64,000 nucleotides of DNA from Blattamonas nauphoetae. Taxonomy: Eukaryota; Preaxostyla; Oxymonadida. The notes under the pieces are model-generated. The model saw only the letters and a list, made by a program, of their open reading frames with translations, had not been told where the DNA came from and did no database searches. Every line of letters begins with the position of its first letter. The first letter of the stretch is position 1. Location of the stretch: assembly GCA_033064195.1 (NCBI GenBank), contig JARBJD010000096.1, forward strand, positions 62,001 to 126,000, in the 5' to 3' direction. The position numbers and the translations under genes were made by a program. Shown piece by piece: positions 41,478-51,582 of the stretch.

Positions 41478-42280
41478 ATGACTTCATTATTGACATATAA
41501 CAACCTCTCAACAGAATTCACTTATGAGGAACTGTTTGCCCTCACCACATTCGATTTGCTGTTGGCTTTTGAGTTCATCATCTATCTTCCTTCTTCTCTC
41601 ATCTATCTCTCTTTATCTCTCTCAGAAGGATGCAACTCAACACAATTGTTGCAGCTCAAACAAGTGTCGCCCTTTCCACTTCCAAACAAGGCACTTCCAC
41701 CTACATTTTCCTTCGCCTCTTCGAACTGCCTCCCAACACCTACGAAATGGACGAGGCGACGGGGCTTGTGGTGGACCATTCGCGGACAGCATCGCCAACG
41801 ACAGTCCGAACCGTTACCCAATACCTGACATCGTTTCTTCTGGCAAACGTACCAGAGATCACACTGTCCCCACAGCAGGATGGATCAGTTGTGGACGAGC
41901 CGTTGGAACCGAAAATTGAGAAGATGCTTCAATTCATCGCACGAACAGCATTCTTCCAAACAGCTGAGCTTGTGTACGCCGCGTACCTGATCCAGAGGCT
42001 GGTGGAAGTGGACGTGGCGTCAGGACGACCGCAAGCGGAGTGGATTGTGTCGAACAACAACATCGGCACAGTGCTTGTTGTTTCTCTGCTGCTTTCGAAC
42101 AAGATCAACCGCGACGTGCCGATTCGGAGTTCGTGGTGGGCGAAGGCGTTTGGGATTCCGCTGAGCGTGCTCAACAGCTCGGAGGAGTATTTTTTGGTGC
42201 AGCTGAACTATGAAGTGTCGCCGACAGACATTCGAGTTGCTTCGCTTTTGGAGAAAGTGTTGGATGTTTGCTCAACTTGA
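41478..42280 (+). CDS. Cyclin (PHO80/cyclin-box type), 249 aa, 2 exons
   Basis: Exons 41478-41572 and 41626-42280 around a 53-nt intron (GTTCAT...CTCAG). The join reads FALTTFDLLLAFE, then RMQLNTIVAAQ. The cyclin box covers about residues 125-235: KIEKMLQFIARTAFFQTAEL, then YAAYLIQRLVEVD, then VLVVSLLLSNKINRDVPIRS and the diagnostic WWAKAFGIPLSVLNSSEEYF, then LVQLNYEVS. This matches the helix 3 and helix 5 region of small Pho80-like and CYC2-type cyclins, which activate a cyclin-dependent kinase. No destruction box is obvious. The 85-residue N-terminal extension is not recognised. The length suits a single-box cyclin. Confidence 0.85.
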
Positions 42281-42550
42281 AACAGCCGCCAGCAGAAGAC
42301 AGTCTTGATTTGTCTTGATTTATGGTCTTTATTCATGTTGACTTCACTTCATTCTTGATTTATCAACGATCTTTCCCAAAACTGAGAATTCACTCAAGTT
42401 TCTGACAGGACGGCATATTATGAAATAGCCGCCGTTCACTTGAACAAAAGACCACAAGCATTGATTTATCGTTCTCAATACAATCATACAATCAATGAAA
42501 AGAGAGAAACGAAACAGTGAATCGCTGGTTTTTGTCTGATTCATTTCTTA

Positions 42551-43615
42551 CTATCGAAGGTTCATGCCCTGCCGCTTGTTCCATCTAATCGATTCGTTAA
42601 CAATACGACTTGCACTCCATTCGTTCTGGTCGTTTTGCAGCTTTGCCTCCATCACATCTTCGAAGCCCTCCATTCTCAATAGTCGAACAACTGTATTCCA
42701 CATCTGTCGCTCTTCTCCGCCTTGTTCGTTCCATTCCCACTGGGTATCGTTCATATCATACAGAAACCAATAGATTGAGTCATCAAGTTCGAAGAATGTG
42801 AGATAACTTGGTATCGTGAGAATGACTGGCATATGAAGAGCAAATTCCATTGTCGATTGATAAGAAGGAGATATGTGGAGGAGTTGGGCGAGGAGTAACA
42901 GAAAATTCTTGGATTGTTCCTTTTCGATTATGGAATTGCGGTTCACGCACAAATGCCAAATATATGTCTCCGAAGGCACGACAACTTGCTTAAAAATCGT
43001 CTCGTGAACAGCTTGTGGTTCATCTCGATCTTCACTTGCGAGTTGTGTGAGACCTTTCGGAGTTGCGAGCCAGAGAGATTTGTGGATGATGATTGAGAGA
43101 TTTATGTGGATATCGACTGCTTTGGAAAAAGAAAGAGAATGTGGATTGAGAGTGTTGATGAGTTGAGGGATCAGATCAGCTCGGACGAGGGGAAAGCGGA
43201 CTTCAGCCGAACACCAAATGATGAGAGTTTTGAGCATTTTCATTGCTGCAGTTGTGACGATTTGACTGGGCGAAGAAATCAGAACCACAAGGGACTGTAC
43301 AAAATCTGTCAAATATTCATCAGAGCTCGATGGAAAGTTGCTCAGAAAAGCGTCTGCTGAATTAAAATCCTTCGGTCTAACAGTTTGCATCAATCTTACG
43401 GCTTTAGTTTCCAGAGGGGCATTAAGTACAGGCTGTAACTTCACAGTGGCAACAAGAGATAGAAAGATAACGGCCATTTCTTCGTCAGATTGCGGTTGTT
43501 CTTTGCTCCAATTCAGGAACGCTGAGCAATCCATTGAAAAGGAGAACTGAGGGGAGGGCAAAGCGGAGTGTGTAGTATTTGAGGAGGTGTCTGCTTTATT
43601 GCCAAACGAAGTCAT
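42551..43615 (-). CDS. FLNW-family protein, 354 aa, intact coding region with displaced promoter motif
   Basis: Starts MTSFGNKADTSSNTTHSALP and has MDCSAFLNWSKEQ, VIFLSLVATVKLQPVLNAPL, FVQSLVVLISSPSQIVTTAA, LVRADLIPQLINTLNPHSLS, SETYIWHLCVNRNSIIEKEQ, TIPSYLTFFELDDSIYWFLY, LRMEGFEDVMEAKLQNDQ and SIRWNKRQGMNLR. An 858-bp TIR element begins seven bases upstream of the ATG; the family motif lies on its far side at 44504. Deleting the element and one 4-bp duplication gives exactly 26 nt to the motif. The stretch IHINLSIIIHKSLWLATPKG is nearly the same in the gene at 59069, suggesting gene conversion. Confidence 0.9.
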   Translation of the reverse strand: MTSFGNKADTSSNTTHSALPSPQFSFSMDCSAFLNWSKEQPQSDEEMAVIFLSLVATVKLQPVLNAPLETKAVRLMQTVRPKDFNSADAFLSNFPSSSDEYLTDFVQSLVVLISSPSQIVTTAAMKMLKTLIIWCSAEVRFPLVRADLIPQLINTLNPHSLSFSKAVDIHINLSIIIHKSLWLATPKGLTQLASEDRDEPQAVHETIFKQVVVPSETYIWHLCVNRNSIIEKEQSKNFLLLLAQLLHISPSYQSTMEFALHMPVILTIPSYLTFFELDDSIYWFLYDMNDTQWEWNEQGGEERQMWNTVVRLLRMEGFEDVMEAKLQNDQNEWSASRIVNESIRWNKRQGMNLR

Positions 43616-43622
43616 TCAATTT

Positions 43623-44480
43623 GGGCGATTCTAAATCAAAACTTGCATGCGTCTCCCTTTCGTCTTGAAGTTGAAGATCTCCCAGAAATCCTCCCAGTTC
43701 ACAGGTCCAGCCACTATCGACATCATAAAGGTTTGATATTCAACTTTTCTTCATTCTCGCGTGATATCTTTCCGATTCAAAGTTCAGGCTCCTTCTCACC
43801 ATCCAACTTTATTTGATTATGAATCTAGATGATCCGACCCGTCTCAACCAGCGTATTGGATGTAGATCAGACTGTATGTATTGTTTTTTGTTCTCATGTG
43901 CTGAAACTCAGCACTTTTTTGTCTCGTCGCAAATCAAATCTCAGGAGCCATAAGGATCTCTCAAGAATCGCATGATTGAACGTTTTGGACTGTTTTCGCT
44001 CTATTTCTCCTTTTGTTTCAGCAATTTCTCGTTGTAAACCGTCAAATTCGATTCACTCTTTTCGATCTTCCTCCCACTGCTACAGTTCCTCTCATGCTCG
44101 TTTTTCCTTCACAATTTATCACAAACCGCATCGTCCGGATACTTTCTGAAATTTCCAAGACTAATCTTATCAAGTCTGTTGAATATGTCTCCTCGAACAG
44201 TTTGTGACTTTTTCTCCAATAGATGACCTTGTGTTGGTTCTTTCACACAGAATGAGCTTTTTCCTTCGTTTTCCATCATTTATCTCTTTTTGAACTTGTT
44301 CTGTGATAAAAAGTGTGCACAATTGTCTTCAACAAAAAATGACGATATCGAACGCGATCGAACTTTAATTCCACTAATTTTCCTGTTTTCTGTCTATTAC
44401 ACAGGTGAACGGTAATTGGGCAAAAAATAATTTTTGGTGACGCACATTAGTGTAAAACAAGTTTTCATTCAGAATCGCCC
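43623..44480. mobile_element. TIR DNA transposon, 858 bp, 4-bp duplication ATTT, carrying a small spliced gene
   Basis: The ends are inverted repeats beginning GGGCGATTCT, 21 of 23 positions matching. ATTT occurs at 43619-43622 and 44481-44484. The closest uninterrupted homologue is the start region at 53501-53537, where the corresponding bases run straight from TCATTC into TTTGACTCTGAGATGA. No transposase. The element separates an FLNW gene from its promoter motif. The 4-bp duplication and 23-bp TIR do not decide a superfamily. Confidence 0.8.
43829..44207 (+). CDS. Small spliced gene inside the 858-bp element, 76 aa
   Basis: Exon 1 43829-43873 and exon 2 44022-44207, with an intron of 148 nt (GTATGT...TTTCAG) in phase 0. 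The product starts MIRPVSTSVLDVDQT and continues QFLVVNRQIRFTLFDLPPTA, then VPLMLVFPSQFITNRIVRIL and a Ser/Lys-rich end. A TAG stop sits immediately before the ATG, fixing this start or pointing to an earlier intron. The strong splice consensus and protein-like composition support a real gene. The intron holds a perfect hairpin (GTGCTGA, loop AAC, TCAGCAC) followed by six T. I do not recognise the protein. It is probably a host gene captured by the element (inference). Confidence 0.5.
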
Positions 44481-44503
44481 ATTTGACTCTGAGATGAAAT
44501 TCT

Positions 44504-44515
44504 CGTTACGGGTCA
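44504..44515 (-). promoter_or_regulatory. FLNW start-proximal motif, variant TGACCCGTAACG, stranded by a transposon
   Basis: Belongs to the gene at 42551-43615. It now lies 888 nt from that ATG instead of 26. The shared 5' flank (TTTCATCTCAATATC-type) continues from here to about 44640. Confidence 0.6.
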
Positions 44516-44699
44516 GAACAAAGACTGAAACAAAGATATTGAGATGAAATTGACGTCGAAAATGAACACCAAAAAAGAAATAACGAAGAGTGAGATGATC
44601 CATGAATGAAGAGGAAGTTTCCGAACGAAATGAAACAAATGATGGAATCACTTTCTCAAATGACAATGAATGGACCAACGAGACGATTCAGGAAGGCAG

Positions 44700-45045
44700 A
44701 AGGAGAGACGGTTGCGTCAAGGTTCGTGAATCTGCATGATTCTTCGTTCATCCCTTCGATTCGTTCCCTTCTGCAACTCGGTGACATGGTGATGGGGCGA
44801 GAGACACGCTAACGTATTGCAAGACGAACGAGAGGCTGACAGTCAGCGTTCGCAGGTCCTCGTCCCTTCTCCTCCTTCCGAGCAGCCTTCCCGACACTCC
44901 TTGCGACAGCCATGTCTCGTTCAGTCGTCTTCCATCCATCCATGTCTGACGGATGTGACAGAGCCGACAAAGATCGCACATAAACAGTGTGTTGTCCAAA
45001 AGAAGTCAGAAACAGTTCGAATCGTTCGCTTGTTCCAGTCTGGTT
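44700..45045 (-). repeat. Dispersed block D (partial) and FLNW 3' flank
   Basis: 44750-44990 matches part of 57470-57690 and 60720-60900 (the CACGCTAACGTATTGCAAGA, then CTTCCCGACACTCC region). It runs directly into the common 3' flank of the FLNW copy that ends at 45046. Confidence 0.5.
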
Positions 45046-46073
45046 CTATGACTGTTTCGGAAGGTTCATGCCCAGCAGGTTGCTCCATTTGATTGTTTTG
45101 TTAACAACATCACCTCCAAAGTCTCCATTTTTGTCGTTCCGCAGCTTTTCCTCGATCATATCATCGATGCCCTCCATTCTCAACATTCGATGCATTATCA
45201 TCCCCTTCTGTCGCACAGGTTTCCTTTGTTCGTTCCATTCCCGCTGGATATCGATCATATCAGACAGAAAATTCACGATTGAGCCATGTTTTTCGAAGAA
45301 TGTGAGAGAACTTGGAATCGTGAGAAAAACTGGCATACGAAGAACAAATTCCATTGTCGGTTGATGATGTGGAAATATTTTGAGGAGCTGGGCGAGGAGT
45401 CTCCGAAAAAAGTAGGATTGGCCACATTTGATGATCGAAAAGCGGTTCACGCACAAATGCCAAATATAATTCTCTGATGGGGTCAGAACTTGCTTCAAGA
45501 CCGCCTCGCGAACAGCTTTTGGTTCAACGATATCTCTTGTTATGAATCTTCTGAGTTCATCTGGAGCTGCGAGCCAGAGAGAAAACCTGACGACATTCAT
45601 GAGGTTGATGTGGATATCTTTTGCTTCGGTGAACGAAAGAGACAGTGGATTGAGAATGTTGATGAGCTGAGGGATCAGGTCAGCTTCAATGAAGGCAAGT
45701 CGGAATTCGGCTGAACAGTTCGAAATTAGATTTTTGAGTATCTTCACTACTGCTATGGCGATTGACTGACTGGGTATGGAAAGGAGCACCATAATGGACT
45801 GTACGAAGTTGGCCGAAGATTCATGACGAGTATATCCACTGGTGAACAGAAAATGATCAATTACGACTGGATGCTTTAATTTCACAGATTTGAGAAATTT
45901 CACTGCTCTCGCTTCCAGAGTGTCATCAAGAGTAGGTTGGAGTTTCACAGTGGCAACGAGAGACTGAAAGATAACGGCCTTTTCATCTTCAGATTCATTT
46001 CGACTGTATTTCCAATTCAGGAACGGTGAGCAATCCACAGAGAATGGAAGCTGAGAGGAGGACAAATCAGATC

Positions 46074-46081
46074 GAGTTGTA
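46074..46081 (+). repeat. 8-bp target-site duplication GAGTTGTA (left)
   Basis: Same eight bases at 49870-49877 on the right side. They are codons of the interrupted FLNW gene (TACAACTC on its coding strand). Confidence 0.9.
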
Positions 46082-49000
46082 TAGGCATGGGCACCAGTCA
46101 CCTGACTCAGATTTTTTGGACTGACTCATTTTAACCCATTTTTTCATGAGTTGTTCGGAGGACAAAGGAAATCATCGATTTTGTGAGATGAACTGATTGA
46201 AATATGCTCCAGAAGGTTAATTCGGTCACAATTTCTCTTCGTGACGGGATGTTGAGACTTCTTCAGTCTACAACACGAGTTATGGTCTGATCGCATCGGT
46301 CATTCCTCCAAATACATCATTCTGACTGATGAGGACATTAGAAAACAGAATGATCAATAATGAAATGGAAGTCTTTGATCTGGTGCAATACAAAGGTGAA
46401 GTGAGATGGCTGTGAATGTGGATGTTGGTGGTCTACTGAACAACGCGAGAAGAGTGCACGCGGAGGAAGAGGATATGGAGACGAGAGTGGTGGGGAGAGT
46501 GTCAGTGAAGGAACAGGAACTGAAAGTGACGTTGCCGACAGAGATCGAGGGAGAGGCGATGCCGATTGCGGGCGACAAGAACGAGAGGCATGTCCCTCGA
46601 AGTTGGTTGGTGTTGAAGGTTCCTATTGCCAAGACGGAGATCAGAGTCTGAGCGGCCACGACAGAGCCAGACAACTTGAAGGAGCACGATTGAAGCATGC
46701 AGGAGCCAGAAGAGGTTGAGAGGAGGGGAGTCTACGAGGAGAGAGATATGTGGAAGGCAAATTCGATTGTGTTGACTGTGGTTGTTGCGTCCGTGTTCAT
46801 CAGGCGGAAACAGTGGTGATTTGAAGAGTGGTTAGGTTCGATTCGTGTTCCGGCTGGATGGAACTCCCTGCGATGTCCGTCGTCCCCTTCAAACGAGCAG
46901 ATACCATCACAACTACTGTCACCCCAATCAACGACATCTGACTCCCAGCTCACGTCACAGACTGACATGGAGCATCCTGCAACCCGCAGTCCTGCCACGA
47001 GACTTCGAAGTGTCCACGAACAGCTCCGTCTGACTCGCGAAGTAGAAAGGAATCCTCATCTCCTGTGGATTGAACGCGGATCGCGTGAGAAGCTTTTGAA
47101 GCGAAGATTGTCTGCTGCGTTGTTCTGCCACGATACTTTGAAGTGGTCTTCGGCGCAGTATTTGGATTCCTTGTCGAGGATGGGTGTTGAGATGAAGATG
47201 TCAGTTGTGCGGTTGGTTTGCTTGCTCAAAGTGTAATTCTTAGCGTTGTCCTACAGATTGATGTCCAGACTGGCTCCAACGTGCTTCGATTTATATCTAA
47301 GTTTGCAGTTGGTGAAGGATGACGAGGAGTGTGTGAGGGATGATGTCGAGGTATAGTCAACTTGGATGGCTGGTCCTGTTCCTTTCAGAATGCAGTTGAT
47401 CAGAGTGAGTGACATCACCGACACAGAAAAGAGTCCAGCTGATACTGTCATGTTGGCCGTTTGAAAGAAGGTTGGTTTGATGAAAGAGACGCTGGTTGAC
47501 GACGATCCCGCCCCTTCGATTCGGACTATCTTCGTGTTGACGAGAATGCACGTCTCATCTTCGTTCTCAGACGAGTATTCTCCTGCAGCCACAATCACTT
47601 TGTAGTTTGTTTTCACTTTGTTCCCAGCGAATGTCACTGTCTCGCATCGTTTTGACGAAGATCCACAATCCCATCTTTTCGATCCAGATGTGGCGACATG
47701 AACATCGGCATCCATGAATTCCACCGTCGATCCAGGAAATTGACCAGACGTACCCAATGGGATGTTCTTGGCTTCTGATTCCTTCGTTTCTGTGAAAAGA
47801 CCCTCCTTTCGTTTGGTTTGGACACCATCTTGATTGTTGAGCTCATCTCGAAAATAGTTATAGCCCTCGACGTCGTCAACAATGAACCGACTACATGCAA
47901 TCATCACGATCTGCCCTCCTGATCGTTCCGTTTTGATTGTGGACACTTAGCGAGAGATGAGACAAAGAAATAGAAGAAAAGAGACAAAAGGAAACCTGTG
48001 GTGCCGAGAAACATGCAAATCACCATTCTGAAGAATTCCGGAGCTGCGCAACCGTACGGGTAGAGAACGACTCCGCCTCCAAACGACGGGGCAAGGCAGG
48101 ACTCGAAGAGACACGAGCTGAGCAGATAATACGAAGACTGCAGTTCAAATCACATCGCTCCTCCGCCGCCGTTCAATCTGACGGTTTCTGGTGTGTCTGG
48201 ATCACCTCGAAATGGGACATCTCCTCTTTCTTCGATCCACGCATGGCAGATGGCCTTGCACGTGTAGAATGCACTGTCAGACACTGTGAGTTGTGCTGCA
48301 GTGGTCGCAATAGCTCCTCCAGAATGTCGTGTGCATTCTGTGAAGGTCGCTGCGGCGACGACGACCTTGCGGTTCGATGCAGAGACGGCTCCTCCTTTGG
48401 AGCTGCTGGTTGAGGAGCAGGATGTGAAAGCATCGTTTGTAACGGTGAGAACGGCAGAGGTATCGGATGGATTGAATTGGATGGCTCCTCCTTCCCCATT
48501 TCGAGAGATGGAGGCGAAGACATCCCCGATGAGTTGCGTCGTGCCTGAGAGAGTCTGCTGGCCTTCATTTGTCAAAGTTAAGTGGGAGAATGAGCAATCA
48601 AGAGTGAAAAGGGTGCGGAAACGGCTGTTGCTGAAAAGGGTGTTTGTGCAACAGGCATTGCATCGATCAAAGTTTGACGAGGTGATCACGACGGAATCTG
48701 TTACATCATCCAACCAAATATCATCCGTGCTGTTTGCGAGGAGGGATGTCAAAATATTTGAAAAAGTGGAGGAGATGAGGTTGAAACGAGAGAACAGTCC
48801 CGACGAGAGGAATGGAGTGTCCTGATTCAGAGAAGTTGAGAGAACTCCAAGACGGAACAGCAAGACAGGTGTTTGTTTGTGTGTCGACTGAATTAGGGGA
48901 TATACATGAGTCGAGTAGTCGGATGGGCGAATGGAAATGTCAACCAGAGTGAGTGTGCCTCCGTGGCTGGCAAACGAGGGTGATAACGGTGTGTTGATGA

Positions 49001-49869
49001 ACAGTACGAAGTTCAGCATGCTCAACGTGCTATAGGCGTCCAATATTGTGAGAGATTCATTTCCTGTTTGTGAGATCGAGACGGTCAAAATCTCAATGGT
49101 GCTATTCCGCAGGTTAAAGAGGGTTGGAAAGAGAATACTGAAGAAAATCAAATTAACTCAGATTCAAAAGCACACAATTGACGGTAGATTCCACGATCCT
49201 ATCAGTTGTCACTTGGGATGCGATGCTCTGTCCTGCCGGTCTAGAAGAGATGCTGGTGACGTTCTGAGAACAAAGGACGATGAAATCAGATCAATTGTTC
49301 ATACAGAGATACTTAAACATAATGATACACTTATTGTCTACATCCATAATCTGCGGGGGTGTTCTGGACCTGAAGGTCAAAATCAGTGTCCTTTCATCAA
49401 ATAGAGTGGAAATGAAGGGAAAATCAGAATTTAAACCTTGTCGATTCACGCGCTGAGTTCCAGGTGAAAAGGAGATCGGACAGTCCAGTCAGTCCGGTGA
49501 CTATTTGCATGATTGCATGGGCGGATCAGTGACTCAAAGTGACTCTCCACAACAGTATGGGGTGATGTGATGACTTGTGGCTAAATTCGTTTGATTTATC
49601 TAAAAATGAGTGTATTTCTCAAAAATAGTGTGAAATGTGAAAGATAAACCAGAAAAGTCAATGGAGAGTGACGTGTGACTGTGGTTGAGAATCTGAGGAA
49701 GAAAAAGGGGGAAATAAAGGTTATGATCCATCATAAAGTGACCTTCGACTGAAATGGGGACATTCTGGGTCTGCATTCCTCCAGAATTTGCCTTGTGGGG
49801 TGAGTCACCGACTCGATTTTTTTTGGTGACTGGACTCATTGATTGTGGACTGACTGGTGCCCATGCCTA
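46082..49869. mobile_element. Non-autonomous TIR transposon (hAT-like), 3,788 bp, carrying a beta-helix gene segment
   Basis: The TIRs read TAGGCATGGGCACCAGTCA, identical for 19 bp, with subterminal GACTCA-type repeats. An 8-bp duplication flanks the element. The TAGG..TGGGCA terminus and 8-bp duplication resemble hAT elements (family knowledge); there is no transposase frame. Almost the whole interior (46354-49404) is minus-strand sequence of a host-type beta-helix protein with short introns, so this looks like gene capture. The core GGCATGGG is shared with the 916-bp element at 16974. Confidence 0.9.
46354..49404 (-). pseudogene. Captured parallel beta-helix surface-type protein gene segment
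   Basis: Minus strand. 49151-48150 is open for 333 codons with typical beta-helix turns: GEGGAIQFNPSDTSAVLTV, SSSKGGAVSASNRKVVVAAA and HSGGAIATTAAQLTVSDSAF. A TGA at 48150-48152 interrupts the frame, which then continues in phase (FELQSSYYLLSSCLFESC) to a GTTTCC...GCTAAG intron of about 50 nt near 47952-48001 and on to 47251 (DADVHVATSGSKRWDCGSSS; QTANMTVSAGLFSVSVMSLT). A second DCG...PC module (VSWQDCGLQDAPCQSV) lies near 46950-47020, and 46698-46354 again has Ser/Thr-rich strands. Upstream, CCTTTGTTCTCAG near 49265 may be an acceptor. Such proteins are long right-handed beta-helices, probably displayed at the cell surface (inference). This copy has at least one stop and lacks clear ends. 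Confidence 0.55.
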
Positions 49870-49941
49870 GAGTTGTATTTGAGGAGCTGTCTGTTTTCTT
49901 CTCAATTTTCGCCATTCTGAGCGATACAGTGAATAACACTT

Positions 49942-49953
49942 CGTTATGGGTCA
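49942..49953 (-). promoter_or_regulatory. FLNW start-proximal motif (TGACCCATAACG)
   Basis: 26 nt before ATG 49915 of the transposon-split copy. The last two bases before the gap are AA in place of AG, otherwise as the consensus. Confidence 0.6.
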
Positions 49954-49954
49954 G

Positions 49955-51190
49955 AATCCAATCGCGAGCAATATCGAGTTTGAGATGAAATTGACGTCTA
50001 AAATGAACACAAAAACAATAAATAACGAAGAGTGAGAAAATCCATGAACGAAGAGGAAGCTGGTGAAGAAGACGAAGAGCAGACGATCACTCCTCATTCC
50101 ATCCCATCTATCCAAAATCGTGTCTGACAGACAATCCCGTCGTCCAATTCATTCGCTCAACAGGTGGGACTTCAGACTCGTCCCGCACTTCGTGATCAAA
50201 CAGAAGTGACGCTCCTGTCTTCATGCCCAGCCAGCCGAGTGTCGGAGTGTGCTTCGTCGCCATCCAAATTGGCTGTCGACTGCGTTTGTGGGATTCTGTT
50301 CAGAGCTTTCATTGTTCGACCTGAAGTGTTTGTTCTTTTGTTTCTGTCTGGTGGTCGCCATTCACTGTTTGTTGGAGTCGACGATGAATGATGTCAAAGC
50401 AAAGTGTGGAAAGTGTGTGTGAATGACGAAGAGGCGCGGGAGATGGTTGAGTGTGGAAGATACTGTGAATGTCTGTGCATCCACAAACACAAATCATCGC
50501 GAGGGTCCAATTGGTCAAGTTGCTCAACAAGAACAGAGTGGTGGAACATCGTTTCTTCCTGCTCTTGCCTACAGGCTCGCAAGCAACAGTGTGTTGGACC
50601 TCACGCGAAGACGAACTTGATTCCCTTCGTCTTCATCAGATGGCTCAATCTCCACCGCCCTCCGACACAACCACACAAAACGCTTGTCCTTTTCTTCCCA
50701 TCGTTCAGTCCAACCAAGTTGCGCAACCCGATCAGTCTGGTCGCATGTCCACAATTGCTGTGCATCCATCGGAGGCAACAGCGACTTCTGTCTCGTCCTG
50801 CTCCGATCGACGAGTGGGGGAGGAGCAAGAAGTGTCGACGAAGATCGAACGAAAATGAGAAAGAGGAGCAACGAGACGACGTCACTTCTTCCTGTTTCCT
50901 TTTATCTCTTTCAATCTTTGCTCGTTGGTTCTGTTTCGACCATGGACACTTGTCCAGCTGTCCACAACAGAAACCGAGAGTGACTTTGTGGGCACGCTGG
51001 TTGCTCAACGTACAGTGAGAGAATCTATTGTGGATGAGGTGAAAAGAAGATATGGTCTCACTGACAAGACTGAAGTCCAAAGAGAAGCAGATTGGCGACT
51101 TTCGAACACTGCTGTCGATTGGTGTCGTCCATCCCAACTGACGAACGCTCATTTCAGCCAAGCTGTTCGTCATAATCGAGTGTTGAATAT
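49955..51190. other. FLNW 5' flank, then no recognisable gene
   Basis: 49980-50160 is the 5' flank seen also at 53560-53740 and 44520-44640 (TTTCATCTCAAACTCGATAT, and a CTTCCTCTTC...TCATGGA stretch on the minus strand). From 50160 to 51190 several overlapping frames are open on both strands but none has a family relation or conserved copy, so I call no gene. Confidence 0.4.
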
Positions 51191-51198
51191 GTCACTGT

Positions 51199-51500
51199 CT
51201 ACCGTCTCTTCATTTCATCAAAGAAGAACAATCGGGAACGCGGACAACACGCATTTGCTGACTTTTGATGCGTCGGATCCACTGAATTTAGAAGCGTCAC
51301 TGCTGCACGTTCCAGAGAGGCATCAAGAGATTGAAGGACAACAGACTCTTCCAGTTCAGTTTCAAGATCTTCATCATCGCTCCAATTCAGGAATGGAGGA
51401 CATTTTGGAGAAAACGGGCAATGAGCGGAGGACATATCAGATCGATTTGGTGTGGAATCTTGGGTGAGGAGTGAAGAGAGGAGGTATGGGTGAGGAACTC
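51199..51500 (-). pseudogene. FLNW-family N-terminal fragment
   Basis: Contains PKCPPFLNWSDDEDLETE, SVVLQSLDASLERAAVTLLN and SVDPTHQKSAN. The VATVKLQP segment between SL and DASLE is deleted and the frame departs from the family after SANA. Only about the first quarter of the gene remains. It borders the minisatellite at 51589. Confidence 0.75.
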
Positions 51501-51582
51501 GAGAACGAGTTAAAGAAGGCGGAGCAGGAAGACAGTTTAGGCGAGCAAGGATTGGGCTTCGAATGACAGCCAAGAGCACAAG

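Larger units (their letters stand above)
45046..49915 (-). pseudogene. FLNW-family gene split by a 3,788-bp transposon
   Basis: The first 46 nt of the gene are at 49870-49915 (ATG at 49915; MAKIEKKTDSSSNTT) and the remaining 1,036 nt at 45046-46081 (TRSDLSSSQLPFSVDCSPFL and onward to SIKWSNLLGMNLPKQS). With the insert and one copy of the 8-bp duplication ignored, both parts are in the same frame and undamaged, so the insertion is probably recent. Without removal, translation from the original ATG runs into the element. The C-terminal part has ordinary landmarks (EADLIPQLINILNPLSLSF; SENYIWHLCVNRFSIIKCGQ; LRMEGIDDMIEEKLRND). Confidence 0.9.

Noticed and set aside
46082-46101. GTG start extending the FLNW frame to 46101
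   Set aside because: Those bases belong to the transposon TIR; the true 5' end of the gene is at 49870-49915.
48137-48152. 16-nt intron removing the TGA in the captured beta-helix gene
   Set aside because: Removal of GTGATTTGAACTGCAG changes the reading frame of the matching downstream sequence, so the TGA is a genuine interruption.
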